Below, piece by piece: positions 7,560-20,328 of a stretch of 64,000 bases of DNA (its first letter is position 1; the number at the start of each line of letters is the position of its first letter). The position numbers and the translations under genes were made by a program. This DNA is from Vagococcus vulneris (GTDB lineage Bacteria > Bacillota > Bacilli > Lactobacillales > Vagococcaceae): positions 241,534 to 305,533 of the forward strand of contig NZ_NGJS01000002.1 of assembly GCF_003950515.1 (NCBI RefSeq), written 5' to 3'. The notes beneath the pieces were generated by a model. The model made no database searches, was not told the DNA's origin, and saw only the letters and a program-made list of their open reading frames with translations.

Positions 7560-8558
7560 ATGAGTAGTGAAAAAAGACAATTAACTAGAAGTTTAAAAAA
7601 CGATAGAAATAAGAAAGATTTATTAAGGACTGAATTAAATAATGCTACTGACCCAAATGTTAGATTGGAACTAACAAAAATGCTATTAGATGTAGAAAAA
7701 AAAGAAAAAAGGAAGAAAATAACTAAATGGATTTCACTTTTTAGTGGTTTGATTATTATATCGTTTATTCTTTTTTATTTAGGTACTAATTCTACAAAAA
7801 ATCATGTCAATAAAAATTTAGCTAAAGTGTCCCACACTACTAATAGTCAATCAGCATCTTCTAAATCAACTAGCACCAGTTCAACCATTTCTGAAACAAA
7901 TTTATCAGAAAATCAATTAAAAAAATGGGTAATGGCTATTTTAGAACTTGCTCCAGCACCTCCATCAAAATATGTTTTAAATGTACGAATTGATGATAAA
8001 GATAAACTAGCCTATATTAGTGCGGGAATTGACCAAATGGATGGTTTTGGTACTTTTAGAGTTAATGTAAAAGGACAGCTAGAGTTTATGCCTTATATGG
8101 GACAATTTTCTGGAAATGATTGGACTGTGATATCAGAAAAATATATGGACACATCTTTAGCAAAAGAATATTTTGACGAACAGAAGAAAAAACAAACGTC
8201 AGCCAATGATTCATTGAATAATGTAAAAAAACAACTCGTTGGAAAAAAATATGTTATCAAACCAATTCTTTACGACGATATGGATGCTGAACAAGCAATG
8301 AATGATAATAAAGCACCTCAAAATTTAATCCATGATGGGATGCAACCTATTACTTTTACTAGTGAAAACAGCGTTCATATAGAATTAGCTGGTACTTATC
8401 GACCTGATTATGATGAAACGTACACTGTCTCCAATGATACTATAAATCTTAAAGACTACTATATCCCTTATACATATAGTGACGGAAACTTCTCATTTGA
8501 TACATGGACGACTGAGGAATCTGGACACACAATTACTTGGGCTATGACATCACAATAA
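7560..8558 (+). CDS. Membrane-anchored protein with extracellular DUF4767-like domain
   Basis: A 332-aa protein with a highly charged cytoplasmic N-terminus (about 1-55), one transmembrane helix (about 57-75), a Ser/Thr-rich stalk (about 84-114) and a two-part outer region. The first part (about 115-200: W124, then DGFGTFRVNVKGQLEFM) resembles the DUF4767 fold seen in lactic-acid-bacterial lipoproteins; the second (about 220-332) is beta-rich with aromatic repeats. The ribosome site is GGAGG, seven bases before the ATG. The gene is the only plus-strand gene of the accessory region and forms a module bracketed by motif copies 3 and 4. Function unknown; the DUF match is from memory. Confidence 0.65.
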   Translation: MSSEKRQLTRSLKNDRNKKDLLRTELNNATDPNVRLELTKMLLDVEKKEKRKKITKWISLFSGLIIISFILFYLGTNSTKNHVNKNLAKVSHTTNSQSASSKSTSTSSTISETNLSENQLKKWVMAILELAPAPPSKYVLNVRIDDKDKLAYISAGIDQMDGFGTFRVNVKGQLEFMPYMGQFSGNDWTVISEKYMDTSLAKEYFDEQKKKQTSANDSLNNVKKQLVGKKYVIKPILYDDMDAEQAMNDNKAPQNLIHDGMQPITFTSENSVHIELAGTYRPDYDETYTVSNDTINLKDYYIPYTYSDGNFSFDTWTTEESGHTITWAMTSQ

Positions 8559-8793
8559 TATCTACATAATAAAAACAAGATTTAAAGACAATTAGATTAG
8601 AAACTATTAAAAATGAATCACTATTTTTCTAGCATTTTTTATCTTTCCTTTTTATATCTAAAATTAATAAAAAATAAATTAAGAATAAAGATGACTAATT
8701 TTACGGATAATCTCATTCATTAATCTTCTCTATATCCTAATTCATGTATCTACTTCTATATAATCCTAAATCTGATTCAAGATGAATTTTCTA

Positions 8794-8828
8794 GATAGGA
8801 TATATATACTATTAGAAAATATGTCTAT
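8794..8828. repeat. Direct repeat copy 2 (36-bp block)
   Basis: GATAGGATATATATACTATT plus AGAAAATATGTCTAT, matching the block at 2604-2639 upstream of rep. An AATCTGATT segment also precedes both copies, so the duplicated unit is somewhat longer than the block. Confidence 0.6.
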
Positions 8829-8933
8829 ATGGATATCGGGAAATTTTTTTGATTTCATGGGGAATTTCAACCCTTTTCATGTGTTATTTTTATATTATTT
8901 TAAAGTTAATGATAATTCTTAATATTTCTATTT

Positions 8934-8950
8934 GTTTCACACCATTGCGT
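8934..8950 (+). repeat. 17-bp dispersed motif, copy 4
   Basis: GTTTCACACCATTGCGT, identical to copy 1 over all 17 bases. Confidence 0.7.
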
Positions 8951-9023
8951 ATATTAAACTATCTACTAGAGATTAAAAAAGTATCTGATTCAGAATAAAC
9001 ATCCAAATCAAATACTCATTAAA

Positions 9024-9040
9024 GTTTCAGACCGTTGCGT
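9024..9040 (+). repeat. 17-bp dispersed motif, copy 5
   Basis: GTTTCAGACCGTTGCGT, 90 bp after copy 4 and 15 bases before the 3' end of the 147-aa gene. Confidence 0.7.
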
Positions 9041-9054
9041 TATTCCTGCAATAA

Positions 9055-9498
9055 TTAAATTACTAATTTTTTATTAATCTCTTCCAATTTTTTTAATAAT
9101 TCTATCTGTTCTTTCAGCAAGTCTTCTTTATTTTTATCTAGCTTTGTTTCTTTGTCAAAATTAATATTTCTAAATGAAGATAGATAATTTTGAGTTAGCT
9201 TAACTTGTTTTTCTAAAGAGTTGTCAAAATACATAAAGTAATTCTTACCATCTTCTTTTTTAACTAACATCAAATTTTCTTCTTTACCATCTTTAATTCT
9301 GTTGGACAACCCTTGTAAAAGTCCCAATCTTGGTTTTTTGTCCGTATTTATCATAACTTTTGCTAACTTTTTATCCTTAAATAATTCTGCCCATAACTCT
9401 TCAAAGGTTGCACCTTCTTTAAATTTTTCTTTTAAAATTAAAGGAATTGCTTGTCTCAACATTTGTGTATCGCTAACTTTTCCAACTATTTCAGTCAT
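9055..9498 (-). CDS. Small unknown protein of the element (147 aa)
   Basis: A 147-residue protein without signal peptide or membrane segment. The first 90 residues look globular and mixed alpha/beta (FEELWAELFKDKKLAK, then GLLQGLSNRI), compatible with a winged-helix DNA-binding domain; the last 30 (LLKEQIELLKKLEEINKKL) form a short leucine-rich coiled coil. The ribosome site GAAAGGG lies about eight bases before the ATG. It precedes nothing in its own direction; the tyrosine recombinase lies upstream in the same direction. Bracketed by 17-bp motif copies 5 and 6. I do not recognise it; a regulator or recombination accessory is possible. Confidence 0.6.
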   Translation of the reverse strand: MTEIVGKVSDTQMLRQAIPLILKEKFKEGATFEELWAELFKDKKLAKVMINTDKKPRLGLLQGLSNRIKDGKEENLMLVKKEDGKNYFMYFDNSLEKQVKLTQNYLSSFRNINFDKETKLDKNKEDLLKEQIELLKKLEEINKKLVI

Positions 9499-9579
9499 AA
9501 TTAAAACCCTTTCATTAATTGATGGTCTTAATCTAGCTTCCTTTCAGACTTAAGTCAAATCATGTTTTTTTAAGGAACA

Positions 9580-9596
9580 GTTTCACACTGTTGTTT
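9580..9596 (+). repeat. 17-bp dispersed motif, copy 6 (degenerate)
   Basis: GTTTCACACTGTTGTTT, matching the consensus over the first 14 bases, seven bases from the recombinase stop codon. Confidence 0.5.
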
Positions 9597-9602
9597 AATA
9601 AA

Positions 9603-10541
9603 CTATATTTTATTGTCAGATAATAACATAGTTAACGGTGTAATACCTTTTACGTCATTTAAAATTTCATCATTCGTTAAACTATTAAGATATGTTTGAG
9701 TAGTTTTAATATTCGAATGCCCTAATAACCTACTAATCGTATAAAGATTAACACCACTCTTCAATAGTTTTTGTGCATAGTAATGCCTTAATGAATGACA
9801 AGACCTTCTTTGAATTTCTTCACGGACACCTATTTCATTACAAGCATCTTTTACTATTTTTTCAAGTAATACATTGTTTTTAAGTTGATTCCCACTTTTA
9901 GAAACAAATAAATAATCTTCAATTTCCCTATAATTTCTTAAGTTATTGAAATAACCCTGCTTTACTCGATTATACTTTTTTAAAGAATAAGATAAATAGG
10001 GACTCAATGGAACTATCCTTTCTTTTCTTCCTTTACCTAAAAATTTTATATAATTATCAAAGATATTTTCATTTTTAAGCTCCCTTACTTCCTGAGCTCT
10101 TAATCCACAATCAGCAAATATCTCAATAATCAATTGATTTCTCTTGGATAAAAAATCATTACTTTTGCCATAAAAATCTATCATACTAGCTACTTCTCTA
10201 TCATTAAATGTATTTAATAATACTGTATCTGTCTTTAGGTATGAAATGTTTTCCATAACACTTTTATCTAGGTATTCCTCTTCAACTGCATACTTAAATA
10301 GTAACTTTAAAGTTTTTAATAATTGATTTACATAATTAGATTTTTTTGTTTCCTGCAAGTCTAACACATATTTTTTCACATAAACTCTTTTAATTTTACT
10401 AATATCTTTTTCATTAAACTCTGCTTCCATATATTTTACAAAAATACCAATTTGATAATTATAAGAATTGATTGTCTTCTTTGATAAATTTCTAATCCTG
10501 CAATCTAATAAATACTCTTCCAAAACTTCTTTAATTTCCAC
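9603..10541 (-). CDS. Tyrosine recombinase (Xer/integrase family)
   Basis: A 312-aa site-specific recombinase. An N-terminal SAM-like core-binding domain (about 1-100) is followed by the catalytic domain with all key residues: R148 in CGLRAQEV, K173 in GKGRKERIVPL, H249 and R252 in CHSLRHYY, H275 in LGHSNIKTT and the nucleophile Y284 in TQTYLN. Length fits XerC/XerD-like plasmid recombinases and short integrases. The start is a GTG at 10541 with GGAA nine bases upstream. It sits at the boundary of the accessory region next to the eno end and is the natural candidate to act on the 17-bp repeats, or to have integrated the element. Confidence 0.85.
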   Translation of the reverse strand: MEIKEVLEEYLLDCRIRNLSKKTINSYNYQIGIFVKYMEAEFNEKDISKIKRVYVKKYVLDLQETKKSNYVNQLLKTLKLLFKYAVEEEYLDKSVMENISYLKTDTVLLNTFNDREVASMIDFYGKSNDFLSKRNQLIIEIFADCGLRAQEVRELKNENIFDNYIKFLGKGRKERIVPLSPYLSYSLKKYNRVKQGYFNNLRNYREIEDYLFVSKSGNQLKNNVLLEKIVKDACNEIGVREEIQRRSCHSLRHYYAQKLLKSGVNLYTISRLLGHSNIKTTQTYLNSLTNDEILNDVKGITPLTMLLSDNKI

Positions 10542-10687
10542 AATATATACTTCCTTTACCTAAAAATTAATAAAAGAAATAAAAAGTAAGGTATTACTAA
10601 CTAGGAACATTCTGCAATTAGCAATACAGATAATATCTACAATCAATTAAAATTGGTATACCTTAACAAATAATCTCAAAAGACAAA

Positions 10688-10716
10688 AAAAGACCCTTCA
10701 AAAAGAAGAGTCTTTT
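10688..10716 (-). terminator. Terminator of the glycolytic operon
   Basis: On the minus strand AAGACTCTTC pairs with GAAGGGTCTT (one G-U pair) followed by seven T. It lies about 50 bases after the eno stop and marks the edge of core DNA. Confidence 0.85.
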
Positions 10717-10767
10717 GCGTCCGAACATTTTTAATTCCAGTGGAATAAGCTTTATACTAAGCGAAGA

Positions 10768-12093
<1,326 letters not shown>

Positions 12094-12180
12094 TTATAGC
12101 TAAGGAATTATCCATTCCATAGTATCATTTTAACTATTTTCATTGAAACTTTCAATACGAATTAAGCAACATTCGCAAGT

Positions 12181-13707
12181 TTATTTTAATAATGACTCTC
12201 CAGTCATTTCAGCAGGTTTTTTAACACTTAATAAGTCTAACATAGTTGGTGCAACGTCAGCTAAGCGTCCATCCGTTCTTAGTTCAGCACCTTTTTTAGT
12301 AACAATCACAGGTACTGGCACAGTTGTGTGTGCCGTATGTGGGTTACCCTCAGGTGTTGTCATTGTCTCAGAGTTGCCGTGGTCAGCAAAAATAATTGCA
12401 TATCCGTCTTTAGCTAAGATTGAATCAACCACACGACCTAGGTTTTCATCAACTGCTTCAATCGCTTTAATTGTAGCATCTAATTTACCAGAGTGTCCAA
12501 CCATATCCGGATTAGCAAAATTTAATATAATCGCGTCATGTTTGTCTGCTTCAATATCAGCTACTAAAGCGTCAGTTACTTCGTAAACACTCATTTCTGG
12601 TTTCAAGTCATATGTTTCAACTTTTGGCGAGTTGATAAGAATACGGTTTTCACCAGGAAATTCTTCGTTACGTCCGCCATTCATGAAGAAAGTAACGTGA
12701 GGATATTTTTCAGTTTCAGCAATACGCAATTGCGCTAAGCCTTCATTTGATAACACTTCCCCAATCACATTTTTCATTTCGATTGGCGGGAATGCAACCT
12801 CAGCGACAATACTTGGGTTAAATAAGGTCATTGTTACAAATTTAACATTTTTTGGGTGATTACTGCGTTTGAAATGATCCCATTCGATATCTGTAAATGC
12901 ATTTGATAATTGAATAGCGCGGTCAGGACGGAAGTTAAAGAAGATAACAGCGTCATTCTCTTTAACTGTTCCAACTGGCTGACCACTTTTCTCAATAACA
13001 ATTGGTAAAACAAATTCATCAGTTACATCATTGGCATAAGATGCTTTGATGGCTTCGATTGGGTTAGTTGCCATAACACCTTTGCCTTCAGCAATTGCAT
13101 CATAAGCTTTTTCAACACGTTCCCAGCGTTTATCACGGTCCATCGCGTAGAAACGACCTGAAACAGTCGCAATTTCGCCATAACCGATTTTTTTGATAAA
13201 ATTAACTAAATCAGTCATGTAGTCAACAGCAGAAGTTGGTGCTACGTCACGTCCATCTAAAAAGGCATGAATATAAGTGTTTTTTACACCTTGGGCTTTA
13301 GCTAATTCTAATAAGGCATATAGATGGTTTTGATGACTATGAACACCGCCATCTGATAATAAACCAAATAAATGTAAATTAGAATCGTTGTCTAATGCGT
13401 ATTGGACTGCGTGATTAAGGGCTTCATTCGTTTCAAATTCACCGTCTTGGATTGATTTATCAATACGAGTTAAACTTTGATATACAATACGTCCAGCACC
13501 AATATTTGTGTGACCAACTTCTGAGTTACCCATTTGCCCCTCAGGCAGACCAACGTCTAAACCTGAAGCTTTTAGAGTACTATGCGGGAATTCTCCCCAA
13601 AAGCGGTCAAAGTTTGGTTTATGAGCTTGAGCAACCGCGTTACCCACAACTTCATCACGTTGACCAAAACCGTCTAAAATGATGATTGCAACTGGTGATT
13701 TACTCAT
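12181..13707 (-). CDS. gpmI: 2,3-bisphosphoglycerate-independent phosphoglycerate mutase
   Basis: A 508-aa Mn-dependent mutase of the alkaline phosphatase superfamily, interconverting 3- and 2-phosphoglycerate. The metal-binding D12 lies in [11 protein letters not shown], the phosphorylated S62 in [14 protein letters not shown], and the C-terminal metal motif is [10 protein letters not shown]. It starts one base after the tpi stop codon, so translation is probably coupled. Placement of gpmI between tpi and eno is as in Bacillus and Listeria. Confidence 0.97.
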   Translation of the reverse strand: MSKSPVAIIILDGFGQRDEVVGNAVAQAHKPNFDRFWGEFPHSTLKASGLDVGLPEGQMGNSEVGHTNIGAGRIVYQSLTRIDKSIQDGEFETNEALNHAVQYALDNDSNLHLFGLLSDGGVHSHQNHLYALLELAKAQGVKNTYIHAFLDGRDVAPTSAVDYMTDLVNFIKKIGYGEIATVSGRFYAMDRDKRWERVEKAYDAIAEGKGVMATNPIEAIKASYANDVTDEFVLPIVIEKSGQPVGTVKENDAVIFFNFRPDRAIQLSNAFTDIEWDHFKRSNHPKNVKFVTMTLFNPSIVAEVAFPPIEMKNVIGEVLSNEGLAQLRIAETEKYPHVTFFMNGGRNEEFPGENRILINSPKVETYDLKPEMSVYEVTDALVADIEADKHDAIILNFANPDMVGHSGKLDATIKAIEAVDENLGRVVDSILAKDGYAIIFADHGNSETMTTPEGNPHTAHTTVPVPVIVTKKGAELRTDGRLADVAPTMLDLLSVKKPAEMTGESLLK

Positions 13708-13708
13708 A

Positions 13709-15683
<1,975 letters not shown>

Positions 15684-15721
15684 GTTCCATGACCTCCTAA
15701 AATTTAAAAAATAACATAAAA

Positions 15722-15751
15722 AAGCGAGGAAGCGTGACTGCTTCCCCGCTT
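15722..15751 (-). terminator. Intercistronic hairpin between gap and pgk
   Basis: On the minus strand AAGCGGGGAAGC pairs with GCTTCCTCGCTT (one G-U pair), loop AGTCAC, followed by TTTTT. It looks like an intrinsic terminator inside the operon, so it probably attenuates read-through or protects the 3' end of cggR-gap messages. Confidence 0.75.
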
Positions 15752-15787
15752 CGATTAGTTTTCATCAATTAACAAGTGGTTAGTTGA

Positions 15788-16792
15788 TTAAGCTAATTTT
15801 GCAAAATATTCTAAAGTACGAACTAATTGAGAAGTGTATGACATTTCATTATCATACCAAGCAACAGTTTTAACTAATTGTTTGTCACCAACAGTCATTA
15901 CTTTTGTTTGAGTTGCATCAAATAATGATCCAAAGTTAATTCCTACGATATCAGAAGAAACGATTTCGTCTTCAGTATATCCGTATGATTCATTAGCAGC
16001 TTTAGCCATAACAGCATTAACTTCTGCAACGTCAACTTTTTTGTCTAAAACAGTTACTAATTCAGTTAATGATCCAGTTGGAACTGGAACACGTTGAGCA
16101 GCACCATCTAATTTTCCATTTAATTCAGGAATTACTAAACCGATAGCTTTTGCAGCACCAGTTGTGTTAGGTACGATGTTTGCAGCAGCTGCACGGGCAC
16201 GACGGAAGTCGCCTTTAGGATGTGGTCCATCTAAAGTCATTTGATCTCCAGTATAAGCATGGATAGTAGTCATTAAACCTTCAACGATACCAAAGTTTTT
16301 GTTTAATGCATCTGCCATTGGTGCAAGACAGTTAGTTGTACATGAAGCACCAGAAATAACTGTTTCTTTACCAGTTAATGTTTCATGGTTTGTGTTATAC
16401 ACGATAGTTGGTACATCATTACCACCAGGAGCAGAAATAACAACACGTTTTGCGCCACCTTTTAAGTGTAATTCTGCTTTTTCTTTAGAAGTGAAGAAAC
16501 CAGTACATTCTAATACGATATCTACTCCTAATTCTTTCCAAGGTAATTCAGCTGGATTTGAGTTAGCCGTAACTTTAACATCTTTACCATTTACTTTGAA
16601 GTATCCGTCGTGAACTTCAACTTCACCGTCGAAACGTCCTTGAGTTGTATCATATTTTAGTAAATGAGCTAACATTTTTGCATCTGTTAAGTCATTAATT
16701 GCTACTACTTCTAATCCTTCAACATCTTGAATACGGCGGAATGCTAAACGTCCGATACGTCCAAAACCATTAATACCTACTTTAACTGTCAT
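15788..16792 (-). CDS. gapA: Glyceraldehyde-3-phosphate dehydrogenase (glycolytic)
   Basis: A 334-aa tetrameric NAD-dependent enzyme oxidising glyceraldehyde 3-phosphate. The Rossmann motif is [11 protein letters not shown]34 in AINDL fits NAD preference; the catalytic cysteine is C151 in [12 protein letters not shown]. Starts 43 bases after cggR with AGGAGG. First enzyme gene of the operon. Confidence 0.98.
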   Translation of the reverse strand: MTVKVGINGFGRIGRLAFRRIQDVEGLEVVAINDLTDAKMLAHLLKYDTTQGRFDGEVEVHDGYFKVNGKDVKVTANSNPAELPWKELGVDIVLECTGFFTSKEKAELHLKGGAKRVVISAPGGNDVPTIVYNTNHETLTGKETVISGASCTTNCLAPMADALNKNFGIVEGLMTTIHAYTGDQMTLDGPHPKGDFRRARAAAANIVPNTTGAAKAIGLVIPELNGKLDGAAQRVPVPTGSLTELVTVLDKKVDVAEVNAVMAKAANESYGYTEDEIVSSDIVGINFGSLFDATQTKVMTVGDKQLVKTVAWYDNEMSYTSQLVRTLEYFAKLA

Positions 16793-16835
16793 GTGAGATT
16801 TCCTCCTTTAGAAAATCGAAAAAATTTATTTTATT

Positions 16836-17873
16836 TTAAAGGGTTTCCCCTTTTAAAATCTGATTAGCCGCTCCTTCGTCAGTTAACAACCAAGTCTGTG
16901 CAGGAGCATTTTTGATGTATGCTTGAATTGCTTTAGCTTTGTGCTTACCGCCAGCCACTGCAACAACATACGGAATATGTTTGAGGTCTTTTAATTGCAG
17001 ACCAATGCGAGGAATTTTATAAACGACATCCCCGTCTTCATTAAAGAAATAACCAAATGATTCAGCCACCGCATTTTTATTTTTCAACATGCTTAATTCT
17101 TCGGCTGCCATTCCTCTTCTTTTAGCCATTCGTAATGCTTGCCCAATACTATGAACTACACAATTGGCTTTTTCAATCAAATGCAGCACACGTTGAACCG
17201 TTGGCTCTTGAAGCAATATCTCATAAGTTTCATGACTAACTTGTTCCGGAACATAGAGAACCTTAAAATCTCCACCGGTTTTTTCAGCCATCATGCCACT
17301 AATTGAATTAGCTTGAATATTAATCGTTTCACCAACACCGCCTCGTGCTGGAACAAATAGATTATGACGTCTAGGCGTCTCCAACTCTTGCATGTTTTTC
17401 GCAACAGTCTCCATTGTTGTACCACCCATTACAGCAATAACATTGTCACCATTTGGTAATTGGCTTCCTAAAACATCAGTTAAGACCGAACCGAAATGTT
17501 CAAGAACTTTTATTTCTTTATCACTATCGCCCGGAATAATCAAGCAATGTTCTATATTTAATAATTCAGCTAATTTTCTTTCTTTTTTTCGCATTCCTGA
17601 ATGACTTTCCATAAACGATTCAAGTCCTCGATAAACACTCAGCCCATCGTCTGTTAAAGCCATTCCGCTTTTAGACACATCTATCAAATTTTGTTGCTTT
17701 AAAAACTCGGTCTCTGTACGTAAACTTCGTTCAGTGACATTGATTTTCATTGACAACGTCCGCCTTCCAACGGGCTGCATCCAATAAATATTCCTTAATA
17801 TACGGAATCTTTCTTCAACGACTTGGATAATATCAGGTGCAATGCGCTCTATCATTTCTATATCACGATCCAT
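16836..17873 (-). CDS. cggR: Central glycolytic genes regulator CggR
   Basis: A 345-aa SorC/DeoR-type repressor. The N-terminal part (about 20-75) holds a winged helix-turn-helix (GRRTLSMKINVTERSLRTET); the rest is a sugar-phosphate-binding domain with GGTTMETV and VGEADLI-like positions replaced by GGVGETIN. In Bacillus it senses fructose 1,6-bisphosphate. The ATG at 17873 has GGGG six bases upstream; a GTG one codon earlier is less well spaced. It is first in the glycolytic operon and probably autoregulates through the direct repeat just upstream. Confidence 0.93.
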   Translation of the reverse strand: MDRDIEMIERIAPDIIQVVEERFRILRNIYWMQPVGRRTLSMKINVTERSLRTETEFLKQQNLIDVSKSGMALTDDGLSVYRGLESFMESHSGMRKKERKLAELLNIEHCLIIPGDSDKEIKVLEHFGSVLTDVLGSQLPNGDNVIAVMGGTTMETVAKNMQELETPRRHNLFVPARGGVGETINIQANSISGMMAEKTGGDFKVLYVPEQVSHETYEILLQEPTVQRVLHLIEKANCVVHSIGQALRMAKRRGMAAEELSMLKNKNAVAESFGYFFNEDGDVVYKIPRIGLQLKDLKHIPYVVAVAGGKHKAKAIQAYIKNAPAQTWLLTDEGAANQILKGETL

Positions 17874-17890
17874 CACAATCCCCTATCCAT

Positions 17891-17927
17891 GGTCGTTTTG
17901 CGTCCAACGTAGACTTTCTACGACCCA
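17891..17927 (-). promoter_or_regulatory. Candidate CggR operator
   Basis: On the minus strand TGGGTCGTAGAAAGTC is followed, 20 bp from its start, by TTGGACGCAAAACGACC. Two direct half-units at about 20-21 bp are the known architecture of CggR operators in Bacillus. Lies 17-55 bases upstream of cggR. Confidence 0.55.
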
Positions 17928-17940
17928 AGCATTTTAAAAA

Positions 17941-17992
17941 GAAAAGAGTGAAACAAAACAAATTTAAATAAAATGTTTCAAATCAACTCTAC
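17941..17992 (-). terminator. Probable terminator of rpoN
   Basis: On the minus strand GAGTTGATTTGAAAC pairs imperfectly with GTTTCACTC around an AT-rich loop, followed by TTTTCTTTTT. It would separate rpoN from the cggR operon. Confidence 0.5.
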
Positions 17993-18057
17993 ATGTACAT
18001 AATAGCAGTAAAATATAATAAATTCAAGTAATTTTACTGAAAAAAACCATATATCTA

Positions 18058-19392
18058 TTAATTATTTTTTTCATATCGCTTTCTTTTTGATGAACTTGGT
18101 ATTCCTAATTCATCTCGATATTTTGCAACGGTTCGTCTTGATAGTAGAATATCTTGGCTTTTTAATAATTCTACAATTTTTTGGTCAGATAACGGTTTTG
18201 TTTTATCTTCTTGTTCCACTACTGCCTGTACTCTTTGTTTAGCAGTATCTGTTGAAATATTGTCATCACCAGACTTTGTCGCCAGTCTTGTCGTAAAAAA
18301 TGTTTTTAGTTCAAACGTACCAAAAGCTGTCTGCATATATTTACCATTAACACTTCGGCTGACAGTTGATTCATGGATATCTAATTCTTTTGCAATATCT
18401 TTCATAAGCAATGGTTTGATTGGTCTAGTTTGATCAGTAAAAAATTGTGTCTGATATTTAACAATAGTCTGCGCAATACGCAAGATTGTATCGCCTCGAT
18501 AAACAACACCCTTCTTGATCCACTCAAATTCTCTTTTTCGATCATTCAGATACGAAGTTACTTCACTATCTCCCTTTGCAATCATTCGATTGAAATATGT
18601 CTGCTGAAATTCAATTGAAGGCGTTCCTCTTTTAGTCGACCGAATAACTAAGTCACCATCTATTTCATTCACAACAACATCAGGAATGATATATGCATCA
18701 TTTATCGAACCAAATACTGCTCCAGGGAATGGATTTAACCGCTGGATATAGTCAAAGACTTTTTGTACCTCATACGCAGGAATCACAAGCTCTTTTTCAA
18801 TAATAGACCATTTACGCGAAGCCAATTCCTCAAAGAACTCTTCAAGAATAAAGTAAGCTAATTCAGGTGCTGTATTGTCCCTTTCTGTTTGCAACATTAA
18901 ACATTCTTGTAAATTTCTTGCTCCTACTCCCGCAGGTTCCAGCATCTGTAAAAGCCTCAATGCATCAAGCATTTCAATATAATTTGCACCACTTTGATCC
19001 ATTGCTTCCTCCATAGTGATAGTTAAATACCCATTACTATCAATATACTCTACAAGATACAACGTTAATTGGCGCAGATAAGTGTCGCGGTAATTTAAAT
19101 GAATCTGGTTAATAACATGTTCAAACAAAGAACCTGTTTCATTAGGAAGCTGATTCATCCATTCTTGATGTTTATTTTCACCATTATAACTTGTTGCCGC
19201 ATTGCTTTCCGAATAGTCATCTGTTTGTGCCGTAACTTCAATTAAAGGATTTTCCAAAGCTTTATTTTCTAAGAAAGAAAGCAAGTCTGGCGTATTTAAT
19301 TGCAGCATTTTTATCGACTGTTGCATTTGTTGGCTCATCATCAGTTTTTGAGATTGTTTCTGCTGCTGAGAAATATGTTGTTCAAATCGCAT
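18058..19392 (-). CDS. rpoN: RNA polymerase sigma-54 factor
   Basis: A 444-aa sigma-54 factor directing RNA polymerase to -24/-12 promoters opened by AAA+ activators. Parts: glutamine-rich activator-interacting region I (about 1-50, with QQMQQSIKMLQL), core-binding region (about 80-240), a helix-turn-helix (about 340-365) and the C-terminal RpoN box LSRRTVAKYRDELGIP. The start at 19392 (MRFEQH) has AAAGG nine bases upstream; the ATG three codons earlier overlaps that site. The window also encodes an activator (acoR) and a matching promoter before acoL, so acetoin use is at least one of its targets. Confidence 0.95.
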   Translation of the reverse strand: MRFEQHISQQQKQSQKLMMSQQMQQSIKMLQLNTPDLLSFLENKALENPLIEVTAQTDDYSESNAATSYNGENKHQEWMNQLPNETGSLFEHVINQIHLNYRDTYLRQLTLYLVEYIDSNGYLTITMEEAMDQSGANYIEMLDALRLLQMLEPAGVGARNLQECLMLQTERDNTAPELAYFILEEFFEELASRKWSIIEKELVIPAYEVQKVFDYIQRLNPFPGAVFGSINDAYIIPDVVVNEIDGDLVIRSTKRGTPSIEFQQTYFNRMIAKGDSEVTSYLNDRKREFEWIKKGVVYRGDTILRIAQTIVKYQTQFFTDQTRPIKPLLMKDIAKELDIHESTVSRSVNGKYMQTAFGTFELKTFFTTRLATKSGDDNISTDTAKQRVQAVVEQEDKTKPLSDQKIVELLKSQDILLSRRTVAKYRDELGIPSSSKRKRYEKNN

Positions 19393-19455
19393 CGTGGCCA
19401 TCCTTTCAATATTGTCTTGCTATTTTTTTATAGTCTGATAAAATAATAGAGTATT

Positions 19456-19527
19456 GCGTCCTTAGTGTAGTGGATATCACACAAGATTCCGGTTCTTGAG
19501 ACAGGGGTTCGATTCCCTTAGGACGCG
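19456..19527 (+). tRNA. tRNA-Arg (anticodon CCG)
   Basis: A complete cloverleaf: acceptor GCGTCCT pairs with AGGACGC, anticodon stem CAAGA/TCTTG with loop TTCCGGT (anticodon CCG), T arm AGGGG-TTCGATT-CCCTT. CCA is not encoded. It lies between rpoN and clpP, as in Listeria. The 3' end appears intact with no integrated element. Confidence 0.93.
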
Positions 19528-19550
19528 TCATAAGCCATTATAACATATCA

Positions 19551-19586
19551 AAAGACAAGACATTCACTCTGTGTTCTTGTCTTTTT
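19551..19586 (+). terminator. Terminator after tRNA-Arg
   Basis: AAAGACAAGA pairs with TCTTGTCTTT followed by a T-rich run. It isolates the tRNA from clpP. Confidence 0.8.
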
Positions 19587-19603
19587 ATTTTTAATTCAAT
19601 TTA

Positions 19604-19620
19604 ATTGACCTTTATTGACC
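19604..19620 (+). promoter_or_regulatory. CtsR operator of clpP
   Basis: ATTGACCTTTATTGACC matches the tandem heptad consensus TTTGACCNNNTTTGACC at all but the first base of each half. It lies about 90-105 bases upstream of clpP, near where its promoter should be. Confidence 0.8.
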
Positions 19621-19708
19621 AATAGAGTAAACTCTTTATTAGGTGCTAGTTTTTTTTTATGTTAAAATTAATTATATTATGTACCAATTATTTTAGGAGG
19701 AATGTTAC

Positions 19709-20305
19709 ATGAACCTTATACCTACAGTTATTGAGCAATCGTCTCGTGGCGAACGTGCTTATGACATTTACTCAAGACTATTAAAAGATCGAATCATTAT
19801 GTTAAGCGGACCAATCGATGATAATGTGGCAAATTCTGTTATCGCACAATTACTATTTCTAGATGCTCAAGATCCTGAAAAAGATATTTATCTCTACATT
19901 AATTCTCCTGGGGGGAGTGTATCAGCGGGTCTAGCTATTTATGATACGATGAATTTCATAAAATCTGATGTTCAAACAATTGTACTTGGAATGGCTGCTT
20001 CAATGGGTAGTTTCTTATTATCTTCTGGTACAAAAGGCAAACGATTTGCTTTACCAAATTCAGAAATTATGATTCATCAGCCTTTAGGAGGAGCTCAAGG
20101 ACAGGCCACTGAAATTGAAATTGCTGCTCGTCACATTTTAAAAACTCGTGAAAAATTAAATAATATATTGGCTAAAAATACTGGACAACCAATCGAAGTT
20201 ATCGAAAAAGATACAGACAGAGATAACTATATGTCAGCTGAAGATGCTAAAAAATATGGTCTAATCGACGATGTTATGGAAAATAGTACAAGCCTAAGCA
20301 AATAA
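19709..20305 (+). CDS. clpP: ATP-dependent Clp protease proteolytic subunit
   Basis: A 198-aa serine peptidase forming the tetradecameric barrel that degrades substrates fed by Clp ATPases. The catalytic triad is S98 in [12 protein letters not shown]123 in [11 protein letters not shown] and the aspartate in KDTDRDNYM (about D172). Length is typical for Firmicutes ClpP1. The ribosome site is AGGAGG eight bases before ATG. A CtsR box upstream predicts heat and stress induction. A thioredoxin-fold gene follows by 23 bases and may be co-transcribed. Confidence 0.97.
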   Translation: MNLIPTVIEQSSRGERAYDIYSRLLKDRIIMLSGPIDDNVANSVIAQLLFLDAQDPEKDIYLYINSPGGSVSAGLAIYDTMNFIKSDVQTIVLGMAASMGSFLLSSGTKGKRFALPNSEIMIHQPLGGAQGQATEIEIAARHILKTREKLNNILAKNTGQPIEVIEKDTDRDNYMSAEDAKKYGLIDDVMENSTSLSK

Positions 20306-20328
20306 TTAAATGAAAGAGGCGTATGAAT

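Larger units (their letters stand above)
8559..9054. other. Gene-free spacer carrying repeat copies
   Basis: About 500 bases without a credible gene. It contains the second copy of the 36-bp block (8794-8828) and 17-bp motif copies 4 and 5. No clear terminator follows the gene ending at 8558. Confidence 0.5.

Noticed and set aside
12142..12156. ATTGAAACTTTCAAT palindrome before eno as a terminator
   Set aside because: The stem is short and lacks a U-run; eno is clearly part of the same operon. It may be a regulatory site but nothing supports one.
19456..19527. tRNA-Arg as attachment site of the accessory element
   Set aside because: The tRNA is 9 kb from the element, its 3' end is intact, and no direct repeat of it was seen near 10.5 kb.
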